Below, one piece after another: positions 45,146 through 52,715 of a stretch of 64,000 bases of DNA. A program made the translations under genes and the position numbers. How positions within the stretch are numbered: the stretch's first letter is position 1; each line of letters begins with the position of its first letter. The notes under the pieces are model-generated. The model worked only from the letters and a program-made list of their open reading frames with translations. It was not told the origin of the DNA and did not search any database. Source of the DNA: Sulfurovum sp. UBA1140 (lineage in GTDB: Bacteria; Campylobacterota; Campylobacteria; Campylobacterales; Sulfurovaceae); assembly GCA_002311915.1 (NCBI GenBank), contig DCAF01000008.1, forward strand, positions 1 through 64,000. Direction: 5' to 3'.

Positions 45146-45628
45146 TTAACCACATCCACCAATGGTAACTTTAACACTTTTAGCCATCTGAATAAATGAA
45201 CCATCACTAAGCTCTACAAGTGCTACAACTTCTTGTGTTTTACTCAACTTAACGCGTGTTGCAAAGTATCCTTTATCATTAGCAGGAGTCAGCATTACAT
45301 CAGCACATCTAGCATTTCCATTTCCTTTATTTAAAATGTGAATTGCTTTAACATAATTTGCCTCTTCCATTGGATGGTCAACATTTATTTTCACAGGAAC
45401 AACCGCACCATTTTCAGCAATTTCAGGAACACTTAGTTTGATTTTATCACTCTCTTTGGCTCCTTTTCCATCGGTAATGGCTTTAACAGCTTCATCAAAT
45501 GACATATCGTTAGGACCCTTTTTTGCAGGTGCCTTTTGGGTCTCTTCTGCCAATAGTGTTGTTGGTACTGTAATGGTAGCTATAATTGATGTTGCAACCA
45601 TACCTTGAATAAATTTTCTTCTTTCCAT
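45146..45628 (-). CDS. soxY: SoxY, covalent sulfur carrier
   Basis: Holds the sulfur chain on a C-terminal cysteine. The 160-residue protein has a twin-arginine signal (ERRKFIQGMVATS), the SoxY beta domain and the swinging-arm end VTIGGCG with the carrier Cys at 159; the usual end is GGCGG, so one Gly is missing here. It is separated from soxX by 18 bases. Confidence 0.93.
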   Translation of the reverse strand: MERRKFIQGMVATSIIATITVPTTLLAEETQKAPAKKGPNDMSFDEAVKAITDGKGAKESDKIKLSVPEIAENGAVVPVKINVDHPMEEANYVKAIHILNKGNGNARCADVMLTPANDKGYFATRVKLSKTQEVVALVELSDGSFIQMAKSVKVTIGGCG

Positions 45629-45646
45629 ATCTCTTGCTCCTTGGGA

Positions 45647-46219
45647 TTATTTTTTGACCGACATAACATAAGCAGTTAGGTCACAGATTTCTGATTCATT
45701 AAAGAGTTTAGTTGTTAAGTTTACCGTCATGTGGGTCTCTTTGTTATCAACTCTAGGGTCTGCAATCTTTTGATAAACAAACTGTGCATCTCTTACTTTG
45801 GTATCAACAAACATCGCTTTATAGCCTGTTAGGTCTGGACCAATGTTTCCAGCACCTTTAGCACCTTCGATGTTATGACAGGCAACACAGTTACCATACT
45901 GCTTGGCTACCTTTTTAACTTTTCCATCTTTGGTTTTTTTTTCAGTAAATTTTACAACACCTTTAGGTGCATCTCCTTTTACCTTTTTACCATTAAGGTT
46001 ATGGAAAAAAAATGAGCCTCTTTTAATAGCTTCAAGGTCATCTAGTTTACAACTTTTTGGCATGGTAAACTTAGTAGCTTCTGCTAAGAGATCTTTTTCT
46101 ATCAACTTACTCGCATCAGGCATATCATACGCTTTGGTCAAATCTGTAGCAAAAATTGTGACCGTTGCAGAGACGATTGCAAGGGATACCAAAGTAAATT
46201 GTTTCATACTTCTGTTCAT
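45647..46219 (-). CDS. soxX: SoxX, monohaem cytochrome c
   Basis: First gene of the sox operon. The 190-residue protein has a signal peptide (TLVSLAIVSATVTIFA), a central Lys-rich insertion (about 70-105) and the haem site CVACH (about 113-117) with the distal Met in ETHMTVN. It partners SoxA in forming the cysteine-thiosulfonate. AAAAAGGAGTTTGA precedes the first ATG, supporting the start at 46219. Confidence 0.92.
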   Translation of the reverse strand: MNRSMKQFTLVSLAIVSATVTIFATDLTKAYDMPDASKLIEKDLLAEATKFTMPKSCKLDDLEAIKRGSFFFHNLNGKKVKGDAPKGVVKFTEKKTKDGKVKKVAKQYGNCVACHNIEGAKGAGNIGPDLTGYKAMFVDTKVRDAQFVYQKIADPRVDNKETHMTVNLTTKLFNESEICDLTAYVMSVKK

Positions 46220-46252
46220 TCAAACTCCTTTTTAAGTGATACTTCAAGGAGA

Positions 46253-46284
46253 ACTATAACGAAGAAGTGTAAATAAAGTGTAAA
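46253..46284 (-). promoter_or_regulatory. soxX promoter with tandem TTTACA operator
   Basis: On the minus strand: TTTACA (46284-46279), five bases, TTTACA (46273-46268), nine bases, then TATAGT (46258-46253) as -10. The 11-base repeat spacing is that of OmpR/PhoB-family dimers. The boxes sit over the -35 position, as expected for activation. Confidence 0.55.
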
Positions 46285-46351
46285 AAATAATTATTTTATA
46301 TAATATTTATTTATTTTAATAAAGAAGTGTGAGTAATCTATATTTTTCTGT

Positions 46352-46376
46352 TTTACAAATTTTTTACAATTATAAT
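46352..46376 (+). promoter_or_regulatory. DsrE-like gene promoter with tandem TTTACA operator
   Basis: TTTACA (46352-46357), five bases, TTTACA (46363-46368), then TATAAT at 46371-46376. The pair has the same repeat and spacing, read toward its own gene, as in the soxX promoter 70 bases away. Confidence 0.55.
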
Positions 46377-46414
46377 GTTATGATGTAGTTGAAATTTAAT
46401 ATCAAGGAGACTTT

Positions 46415-46882
46415 ATGAAAAAAATGATTCTGTTGCTACTTATTAATCTCTCGATGGTCTCTGCCGAAGATGCTTCGGTTAAAGTGGTGTATGATTTAAC
46501 AACTAAAAATTTAGCCAGTTTTGAATTAAGAGTTCTAAAATCAATTGTGGCAAATAAAACCCACTATGAGGGACTGCTTAAAGAGTTGGATGTAACCGTG
46601 GTGGTTCATGGTGGAGCTTATAGATTTTTTACCATTGACCCTAAAAATTCAACGTATAAAAAGGACAAAGCCCTTATTGAAACACACAAGACATTGGCAA
46701 AGCGAATTAAATCTATGGTTGAGACCTATGATGTAGAGTTTTTGATATGTGGAGTAGGAATGAAGAAGCATGGCTTAAAGAAAGAGGATGTCTACAAATT
46801 TGTAAAAATCATACCCAACTCTATGATTGGACTGATTGATCGACAAAACGAGGGGTATGCTTATATACCTATTCGAGAGTGA
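46415..46882 (+). CDS. exported DsrE-like protein, copy B
   Basis: The 155-residue protein has a signal peptide (LLLINLSMVSAEDA), a DsrE-type domain with TVVVHGGAYRFFT and a conserved cysteine in VEFLICGVGMKKHGLK, ending NEGYAYIPIRE. It resembles the copy at 39765. It is divergent from soxX and shares its putative operator, so it is likely coregulated with sox and handles sulfur in the periplasm. Its end overlaps the kinase gene by 14 bases, tail to tail. Confidence 0.75.
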   Translation: MKKMILLLLINLSMVSAEDASVKVVYDLTTKNLASFELRVLKSIVANKTHYEGLLKELDVTVVVHGGAYRFFTIDPKNSTYKKDKALIETHKTLAKRIKSMVETYDVEFLICGVGMKKHGLKKEDVYKFVKIIPNSMIGLIDRQNEGYAYIPIRE

Positions 46883-48023
46883 ACGCATATCTAAAGGTTG
46901 TTCCCTCTCCTCTTTTGGAGTCTACCTTTAAGGTAATCTCCTCTTCATCAATAATATCTTTAACGATATTAAGCCCTATGCCAAATCCCCCTTTGGATTC
47001 ATCTTCACGGAAGTAACGAGAAAATATTTTATTAACATTGATAATGCCTACACCATGATCTTTGACTTCAAAGATGATATGCTTATCTTTTTGATAGAAA
47101 TTTATGATGATATGACTCTGGTCGGAACTATATTTAATGGCATTAGAGATGGTGTTGTCAATAATGCGTTGTAGTTTTGTTTTAGAAAAGTTATAATTGA
47201 TTTTGGGCATAATGTTGGTCATGATTTGAATGTTTTTAAGGTTGGCAATCTCTTGAAAGTAGTCGACTCTATTTTGAATAAACTCTCCCATATCTATTTT
47301 TTGAATTTTGTGTTCTACACGACCTTGCTTAATGAGGTAGTCCATATCATCATAGATGGTGGCTAATGTTTTAGACGCAGATTTCATTCTTTTCAGATAT
47401 TTATTGTTGCCATACTTATTAGCAAAAAGATCTGCATTTAGATTAATAATACTCAACGGAGTATTAATTTCATGCATGGAGTCTTTAATAAAATTATCAA
47501 GTTGTCGGTTCATGTTCTCAAAGGGGGCAGAGAAATTTTTAAGCAACAGCAACGAGAAGATAAAAAGCATGATTAAAATACCCAAAATGGTTAAAAGAGC
47601 AAAAAAGTAAATCTCATTGGCCGTATGAATGGTAGAGACCAGTAGATATTTGGCTCCAAAATAGTATTTATCAGGAAGAGGATAGATAAGATAGTAGTGT
47701 TTCCCTTCGTTATAAAAGCCTTTACTAAAAGAGGAGGGCTCAAAATCTAACGAAGAGAAGACCTCTTTGTACTGATTGGTATAGAGTGCGGTACGATACT
47801 CTTTGTAGCGTGGGAAATGGTAAACTTTGTCACTATTGTTGTAGCGTTGCATCGAGGAGATGACTCTTTTTGCCTGTTCTTGTAAAGAGAGTTCTACTTT
47901 GGCTTCATCTATTTGTAGAAGTAACATCACATAGATAATAAGAGGAGTGATTAATATAACTGCTAAAATAGAGGTGTAGATGGTTGCATATTTAAAAGCA
48001 AACTTTTTAGAATCAAAGGTCAA
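46869..48023 (-). CDS. sensor histidine kinase
   Basis: From TTG 48023 (GGGG seven bases upstream) the product has 384 residues; a GTG at 48041 is the longer option and overlaps the regulator by 29 bases. It has two membrane helices (about 12-35 and 130-152) around a short periplasmic part of about 95 residues, a dimerisation box DSMHEINTPLSIIN with the phosphorylated His, and ATPase motifs NTISNAIKYS, VKDHGVGI and GFGIGLNIVKDI. Phosphorylates the response regulator upstream. Confidence 0.88.
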   Translation of the reverse strand: MTFDSKKFAFKYATIYTSILAVILITPLIIYVMLLLQIDEAKVELSLQEQAKRVISSMQRYNNSDKVYHFPRYKEYRTALYTNQYKEVFSSLDFEPSSFSKGFYNEGKHYYLIYPLPDKYYFGAKYLLVSTIHTANEIYFFALLTILGILIMLFIFSLLLLKNFSAPFENMNRQLDNFIKDSMHEINTPLSIINLNADLFANKYGNNKYLKRMKSASKTLATIYDDMDYLIKQGRVEHKIQKIDMGEFIQNRVDYFQEIANLKNIQIMTNIMPKINYNFSKTKLQRIIDNTISNAIKYSSDQSHIIINFYQKDKHIIFEVKDHGVGIINVNKIFSRYFREDESKGGFGIGLNIVKDIIDEEEITLKVDSKRGEGTTFRYAFTLE

Positions 48024-48672
48024 TACTGTACCCCACACCACGAATATTTTTGATAAAATCTTGCTTTAATTTTTTACGTAAGTTCCCCACTTGTACACGA
48101 ATATTGGTAGGTTCTATCCACTCCCCCCAAATTTCTTCCCAAAACATCTCGTAACTGACCACAGAGCCTCGCTGTTTAATAAGAAGTTCTAAAATTTTTG
48201 TCTCTATTTTCCCCAGTGTTATGATTTGCTTTTCTAATATAAGTTGCATTTTTTTGGTATTGTATTGATAGTTAAAAGCCAACTCTATGAGATTCTCTGA
48301 AGAGTTAAAACAGTGCAGTTTAATGACATGTTCAACACGAAGTTTTAGCTCGGCTAAATCAAAAGGTTTCCGAATATAGTCACAGCCTCCACAGGCATAC
48401 CCTTGTATTAAATCTTCTATATCAGTTAATGATGTGATAAAAATGGCAGGGGTACAGATATTGACCTGACGTAAAGAGGAGAGAAGTTGAAATCCATTCT
48501 GCTCACCTGCTACCCTAACATCTAAAAGCAGAAGATCAAAAGGTTTATTATAAATAGCATCGAACGCACACTCTCCATTGGTGTAGTGTTCGACCTCATA
48601 TCCTGAATCTTCTAAAAACTCCTGCATACTGATTGCTAATATGGTCTCATCTTCTAATATAAGTATTCTCAT
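48013..48672 (-). CDS. OmpR-family response regulator
   Basis: The 219-residue protein has a receiver domain (acidic pair near the start, phospho-Asp in LLLLDVRVAG at about 52, the switch Lys in RKPFDLAEL) and a C-terminal winged helix (about 125-219, with EEIWGEWIEPTNIRVQVGNL). It overlaps the sensor gene by four bases and the kinase by 11. Its neighbourhood and the tandem 11-base repeats at the sox promoter make it a good candidate for sox control. Confidence 0.88.
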   Translation of the reverse strand: MRILILEDETILAISMQEFLEDSGYEVEHYTNGECAFDAIYNKPFDLLLLDVRVAGEQNGFQLLSSLRQVNICTPAIFITSLTDIEDLIQGYACGGCDYIRKPFDLAELKLRVEHVIKLHCFNSSENLIELAFNYQYNTKKMQLILEKQIITLGKIETKILELLIKQRGSVVSYEMFWEEIWGEWIEPTNIRVQVGNLRKKLKQDFIKNIRGVGYSIDL

Positions 48673-49775
48673 TGTATCTCCCCTACCTTTCTCTCTTTAT
48701 AGTTATTCTCTAAGACAATATCTATTAACTCATTTTTTGTGTATCTCTCTAAAATCTCTTTGGCCTCTTTGGTTAGAGAGATTTTATCTTCTTTATGAAG
48801 TTTGGGTAACCATTCGATTAAACGTTTATCGTAAACGGTTTTATAACTGCCCGATGGATGCTCCCAGAGTTTAACAACTTTATAAACATCTTCATTCGAG
48901 AGTCGGGTAAAGGTAGAGATGTCTTGGTATCTTTTTTTATAATGCTCAACGGTCTCAGGAGGTAGAACAATAAGATATTTTCCTATCTCTTCTTTTGCTC
49001 CATTGTACATCGGTTCAAGGATATAAAGTATCTTCTCTTTATAGTAATAACCAAGAGTGCTAAGTTCTGCCCAATCAATAAAGTCAGCTTTTCTTTTTAA
49101 TTTATTGTTAAAATTCTTATTGGCAATAATGTATTCGTTTAAAAAAGGAAACTCTTGCATTAATGAGGCTTGTTGCAGATATTTAGTATCCATCAGTGCA
49201 AAAAGTTCAACTCCTTGTTCATGTAGCTTTTTAGAGAACTCATCCACAAATTTAATAACCTCTAAGTAGCCAATATACTCTGCGCCATTGCGTATAGGAA
49301 TGGTTGCCTTAAACGTTAACATCCGACCTGTCTCCATACCAACTTTGGGTCGTTTGTTATGTTTAAGCTTCTCTAAATCGTCACGAAACCACCACATGGG
49401 CATCCCTGCCGAAGTATTTCCCCAACTCTGTGCAAAAATAAAAAAATCATTATCAAAAACTTGTAGGCGAAGAGTTTTAATGTGTGTGTACTCTTTAAAT
49501 CGCTTGGTTATGGCACTCAAAATTTCATAGGCTTGTTGTTGATTATCTGCTGTTAAAGCATTTTTTAAAGCACCATCTTCTGAGAGCGCTAATGAAAAAG
49601 AGAGTAAATCAGCATTTTCATAGGCTAAATCTTTTTGAAAATCATCAATCACATAGCGACTTAATGCTTGGAGTCTATCTTTATTGCTCTCTTTTGAAAA
49701 AAAAAGAATAGAAATAGATAATATAAAAAGAACAATAAAAAGAATAGTAAGATATAAGCCTGATATATATTTCAT
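48669..49775 (-). CDS. cache-type extracytoplasmic sensor protein
   Basis: The 368-residue protein has one N-terminal membrane helix (about 6-27) and then a large soluble part with a double-cache look (DFQKDLAYENADLLSFSLAL, TFKATIPIRNGAEYIGYLEV, YILEPMYNGAKEEIGKYLIV), followed by a helical C-terminus (about 290-360). There is no HAMP, kinase or methyl-accepting domain, and no second membrane helix, so all of it should be periplasmic. As first gene of the operon it probably presents the ligand to the kinase. Confidence 0.7.
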   Translation of the reverse strand: MKYISGLYLTILFIVLFILSISILFFSKESNKDRLQALSRYVIDDFQKDLAYENADLLSFSLALSEDGALKNALTADNQQQAYEILSAITKRFKEYTHIKTLRLQVFDNDFFIFAQSWGNTSAGMPMWWFRDDLEKLKHNKRPKVGMETGRMLTFKATIPIRNGAEYIGYLEVIKFVDEFSKKLHEQGVELFALMDTKYLQQASLMQEFPFLNEYIIANKNFNNKLKRKADFIDWAELSTLGYYYKEKILYILEPMYNGAKEEIGKYLIVLPPETVEHYKKRYQDISTFTRLSNEDVYKVVKLWEHPSGSYKTVYDKRLIEWLPKLHKEDKISLTKEAKEILERYTKNELIDIVLENNYKERKVGEIQ

Positions 49776-49825
49776 CGGATAACTATAGTTAAAATATAAT
49801 TAATAGTTAATTAAAAATTTTCCGA

Positions 49826-49831
49826 TATAAT
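49826..49831 (+). promoter_or_regulatory. rpmE -10 box
   Basis: TATAAT 120 bases before the rpmE ATG, so the transcript begins with a leader of about 113 bases. Confidence 0.55.
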
Positions 49832-49837
49832 ACGCCC

Positions 49838-49950
49838 TAAAATTGTTGTCTCGACCAAGAGCGTTGCAACAGCCCCGATATTTTGGGAAGAGCCAAAGTG
49901 CTAGAATAGGTTGGTTACCTATCAACTAAAAATTATTTAAAGGTCTTATA
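49838..49950 (+). promoter_or_regulatory. rpmE (L31) 5' leader, possibly structured
   Basis: The leader has GC-richer blocks unlike the AT-rich spacers elsewhere, including ATAGG-N7-CCTAT and the pair GTTG/CAAC around CTCGACCAAGAGC. L31 leaders that bind the protein are known in other phyla; whether this is one is an inference from position and composition. Confidence 0.4.
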
Positions 49951-50148
49951 ATGAGAAAAGATATACACCCAGACTATAAACTATGTTCTGTTACTTGTGC
50001 ATGTGGAAACAGTTTTGAAGTGAGAACAGACAAAGAGAAAATGACCATTGATATTTGTAATGAGTGTCACCCATTCTTTACAGGTTCAGAAAAAATTGTT
50101 GATGCTGCTGGTAGAATTGACAAATTTAAGAAAAAATATAACCTTTAA
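49951..50148 (+). CDS. rpmE: 50S ribosomal protein L31
   Basis: The 65-residue zinc-type L31 (C+ form) has the ligand cysteines CAC near residue 16 and CNEC near residue 36, with [11 protein letters not shown] at the start. It forms part of the inter-subunit bridge. It heads the run rpmE-rsmI-rlmB, conserved in Campylobacterota. Confidence 0.96.
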   Translation: MRKDIHPDYKLCSVTCACGNSFEVRTDKEKMTIDICNECHPFFTGSEKIVDAAGRIDKFKKKYNL

Positions 50149-50162
50149 CGGTTATTTTTTCT

Positions 50163-50187
50163 TGTTCCTTCATTTTATGAGGGAACA
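50163..50187 (+). terminator. hairpin between rpmE and rsmI
   Basis: TGTTCCTTCAT-TTT-ATGAGGGAACA, 11 pairs with one G-U. It lies 14 bases after the rpmE stop and probably stops most rpmE transcripts while some read on to rsmI. Confidence 0.65.
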
Positions 50188-50201
50188 GTGAAATATATTG
50201 T

Positions 50202-51011
50202 ATGCTTACATTTATTCCCACACCCATTGGAAACCCCCAAGATATTACTATTAGAGCTTTAAAAGAGTTTGAAAAAGCCACACTATTTTTATGTGAAGAT
50301 ACCCGTGAAACCAAAAGATTGTTACGTATTTTAGAAGAGCGTTTTGATTTTGCCTATCCTAATGTTGAATTTTTATCTTTTCATGAGCATAATGGAGCCA
50401 AGCGACTTTTAGAAGTTGCTTCAAGACTCTCTTTAGAGAATGTGATTTATGTAAGCGATGCAGGAATGCCAATTATCTCTGATCCTGGACAGATATTGGT
50501 AGAGCATTGCCAAGAGCATGAGATCGAGTATGATGTTTTACCTGGGGCAAGTGCTGTGACAACTGCGTACGCTGCGAGTGGCTTTCCCGAGGGCAAGTTT
50601 ACCTTTTTTGGTTTTTTGCCTCATAAAGGAACGTTAAGGGCTTCTGCTTTGAGTGAAGTGATGAACAGCCAAGAGAATGTTGTGTTGTATGAGTCTCCTC
50701 ATCGAATTTTAAAACTTATTGAAGAGTTAGCCGAACTTGATGAAGAGCGAGAGCTATTTTTTGCCAAAGAGTTGAGTAAAAAATTTCAGAATTATTATAA
50801 AGGAACGGCCAAAGTATTACTTGAAAAGTTTAAAACACTCAACAGTAAAGGGGAGTGGGTGGTGATTGTTCGGGCAAAAAAACAACAGTGTCAGGTACTC
50901 TATTTTGAAGATATTTTAGCATTAGATTTGGCTTCTAAGGTAAAAGCAAAACTTTTATCAAAAATAACAGATAGAAATACAAAAGAGTGGTACAATGAAC
51001 TTATTGGTTAA
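50202..51011 (+). CDS. rsmI: 16S rRNA (cytidine-1402-2'-O)-methyltransferase
   Basis: Tetrapyrrole-methylase-fold enzyme that modifies C1402 in the decoding site. The 269-residue protein has FIPTPIGNPQDIT (about 4-16), the SAM loop YVSDAGMPIISDPG and LPGASAVTTAYAASG, then FFGFLPHKG and ESPHRI. All are family marks. The start follows a hairpin by 15 bases and has no strong ribosome site. Confidence 0.94.
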   Translation: MLTFIPTPIGNPQDITIRALKEFEKATLFLCEDTRETKRLLRILEERFDFAYPNVEFLSFHEHNGAKRLLEVASRLSLENVIYVSDAGMPIISDPGQILVEHCQEHEIEYDVLPGASAVTTAYAASGFPEGKFTFFGFLPHKGTLRASALSEVMNSQENVVLYESPHRILKLIEELAELDEERELFFAKELSKKFQNYYKGTAKVLLEKFKTLNSKGEWVVIVRAKKQQCQVLYFEDILALDLASKVKAKLLSKITDRNTKEWYNELIG

Positions 51012-51094
51012 CTCCTATCTATTTTTTTAATTTTACTTAAAAACCCTCTTGACTTCAATGAAACAATACAGCAAAAATTTGATAAAATCATTTT

Positions 51095-51781
51095 ATGATT
51101 ATTTATGGAAAACAAGTATGCCTTCATGCTATGCAGTCGCATGAGACATCAATTAAAACAGTATATATTGCAAAGAGGGGGATTTTACCCCAAAAACTTT
51201 ATGACCAATACAAATTACGTATTAAATTTCTTGAGAATAAGTGGGCTCAGAGTATGGCAAAAGGTGGAAATCATCAAGGTATTTTACTTGAGATGGAACC
51301 TTTTGCTGAATCCACGTTATCAGCAATGAAAGAGAACAGTTTTGTGGTTGTTTTAGACACCTTGACCGATACAGGAAATATTGGAGCGATTGTTCGTTCT
51401 GCTTATGCCTTGGGTGCAGATGGCATTATTGCCACAGGAGTAAAAACTTTAAACTTCTCCTCTATTGTGCGTACTAGTTCGGGAGCTTTGTTGGATATGC
51501 CCATGGTGATTATCCCCAACATTTTAGATGTGATGAATGAGTTAAAGCAGGTTGGCTTTAGAATTTATGGTGCATCAATGGATGGTAAAGTCATTGATGG
51601 TTATAATTTTAATGATAAGAGGGTATTGGTACTCGGGAGCGAGGGAGAGGGTATCTCTAAACGTGCCAAACCAAAAATAGATGAGATGGTCTCTATTGAG
51701 ATGCAACGAGAGTTTGATTCGCTCAATGTCAGTGCAGCGGCAGCAATATTAATATATAGGATGAGAAATGCAACTAAGTGA
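51095..51781 (+). CDS. rlmB: 23S rRNA (guanosine-2251-2'-O)-methyltransferase
   Basis: SPOUT enzyme; the 228-residue protein has the TrmH motifs VLDTLTDTGNIGAIVRSAYA (motif 1), LVLGSEGEGISKR (motif 2) and IEMQREFDSLNVSAAAAIL (motif 3) and an N-terminal RNA-binding region IIYGKQVCLHAM. The next gene overlaps its end by 14 bases, showing operon structure. Confidence 0.92.
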   Translation: MIIYGKQVCLHAMQSHETSIKTVYIAKRGILPQKLYDQYKLRIKFLENKWAQSMAKGGNHQGILLEMEPFAESTLSAMKENSFVVVLDTLTDTGNIGAIVRSAYALGADGIIATGVKTLNFSSIVRTSSGALLDMPMVIIPNILDVMNELKQVGFRIYGASMDGKVIDGYNFNDKRVLVLGSEGEGISKRAKPKIDEMVSIEMQREFDSLNVSAAAAILIYRMRNATK

Positions 51782-52715
51782 GATTATAGAGAAAAATGGC
51801 GTAATGAATATGAGCCAACGAACCAATATATCTATTGATAATTTAGAGAGACTCAATAAGGGAGAATTTGAAAAGTTTAATCGTGTAAAAGCTTTGGGTT
51901 TTTTAAAAATATTGGAACGAGAATATGAAGCCGATGTAGAGGAGTTACGGGCGACTATTAAAGAGTATTTTAAAGAGCATCATACTGTTCAGGATGATGA
52001 GGTGGTGATGTTAACAAAGAGTCAAGAGGCAGGTGTCTCTTCTAGTTCAGGTTTCTTTAGATGGTTAATTATTTTTGGAATTTTATATGGGCTTTGGTTT
52101 CTTTATAGTAATGGTAAACTCGATAGTTTTTTTTCGGTAGAGAGCAAAATAAACCTTTTAGATGATACTACGGCATTAGAGAGCAGTGTAAGTGATGCTG
52201 ATGCCCAAAAAGTGGTTTTGAGTGAGAGTAATGATAGTCAAAAAAAAATTGAAGTGAAGATCGAAACCACTAAAACAGTGCCTGAAAAGGCGTTAGAGAC
52301 GACAGAAAGTAACAAAACAGGTGGAATTGGCTCTATTTTTGATAAAAATGGTTCTCAAGTGATAGAGAGTGTTCCGCTTATTGATACAGCAGAAAAGAGG
52401 GTAGATGAAGAGGATCAGGCTCAAATTATTTACAATTTAACGGTAAATCCAACCAAAGGTATGCTTTGGTATGGGTTCATTAATTTGGATACAAAAGAGA
52501 GAAGAGAGTTCATGAACAAGAAATCAACACCATTTGAGCTTGATGGAAATCGTTGGATTTTGGTCACAGGACACGGTTACGTGGATATTGTTTCGGATGC
52601 AAAAACCATAAACATCTCGGATAGAAAAAAACACTATTTTTATCTGGACAGTACCGAGATTAGAGAGATTGATAGAAAAGAGTTCAGAAGTTTAAATAAG
52701 GGAAGGGGTTGGTAA
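51768..52715 (+). CDS. RodZ-like membrane protein
   Basis: The 315-residue protein starts with a helix-turn-helix-like region (about 15-60, SQRTNISIDNLERLNKGEF and ALGFLKILEREYEADVEELR) that follows the RodZ/HTH_25 pattern, then a membrane helix (about 100-117, FFRWLIIFGILYGLWFLY), a Ser/Glu-rich linker and a C-terminal beta domain (about 215-310, IIYNLTVNPTKGMLWYGFIN). RodZ ties MreB to the membrane in cell-shape control. Identity as RodZ is inferred from this layout only. Confidence 0.6.
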   Translation: MQLSEIIEKNGVMNMSQRTNISIDNLERLNKGEFEKFNRVKALGFLKILEREYEADVEELRATIKEYFKEHHTVQDDEVVMLTKSQEAGVSSSSGFFRWLIIFGILYGLWFLYSNGKLDSFFSVESKINLLDDTTALESSVSDADAQKVVLSESNDSQKKIEVKIETTKTVPEKALETTESNKTGGIGSIFDKNGSQVIESVPLIDTAEKRVDEEDQAQIIYNLTVNPTKGMLWYGFINLDTKERREFMNKKSTPFELDGNRWILVTGHGYVDIVSDAKTINISDRKKHYFYLDSTEIREIDRKEFRSLNKGRGW

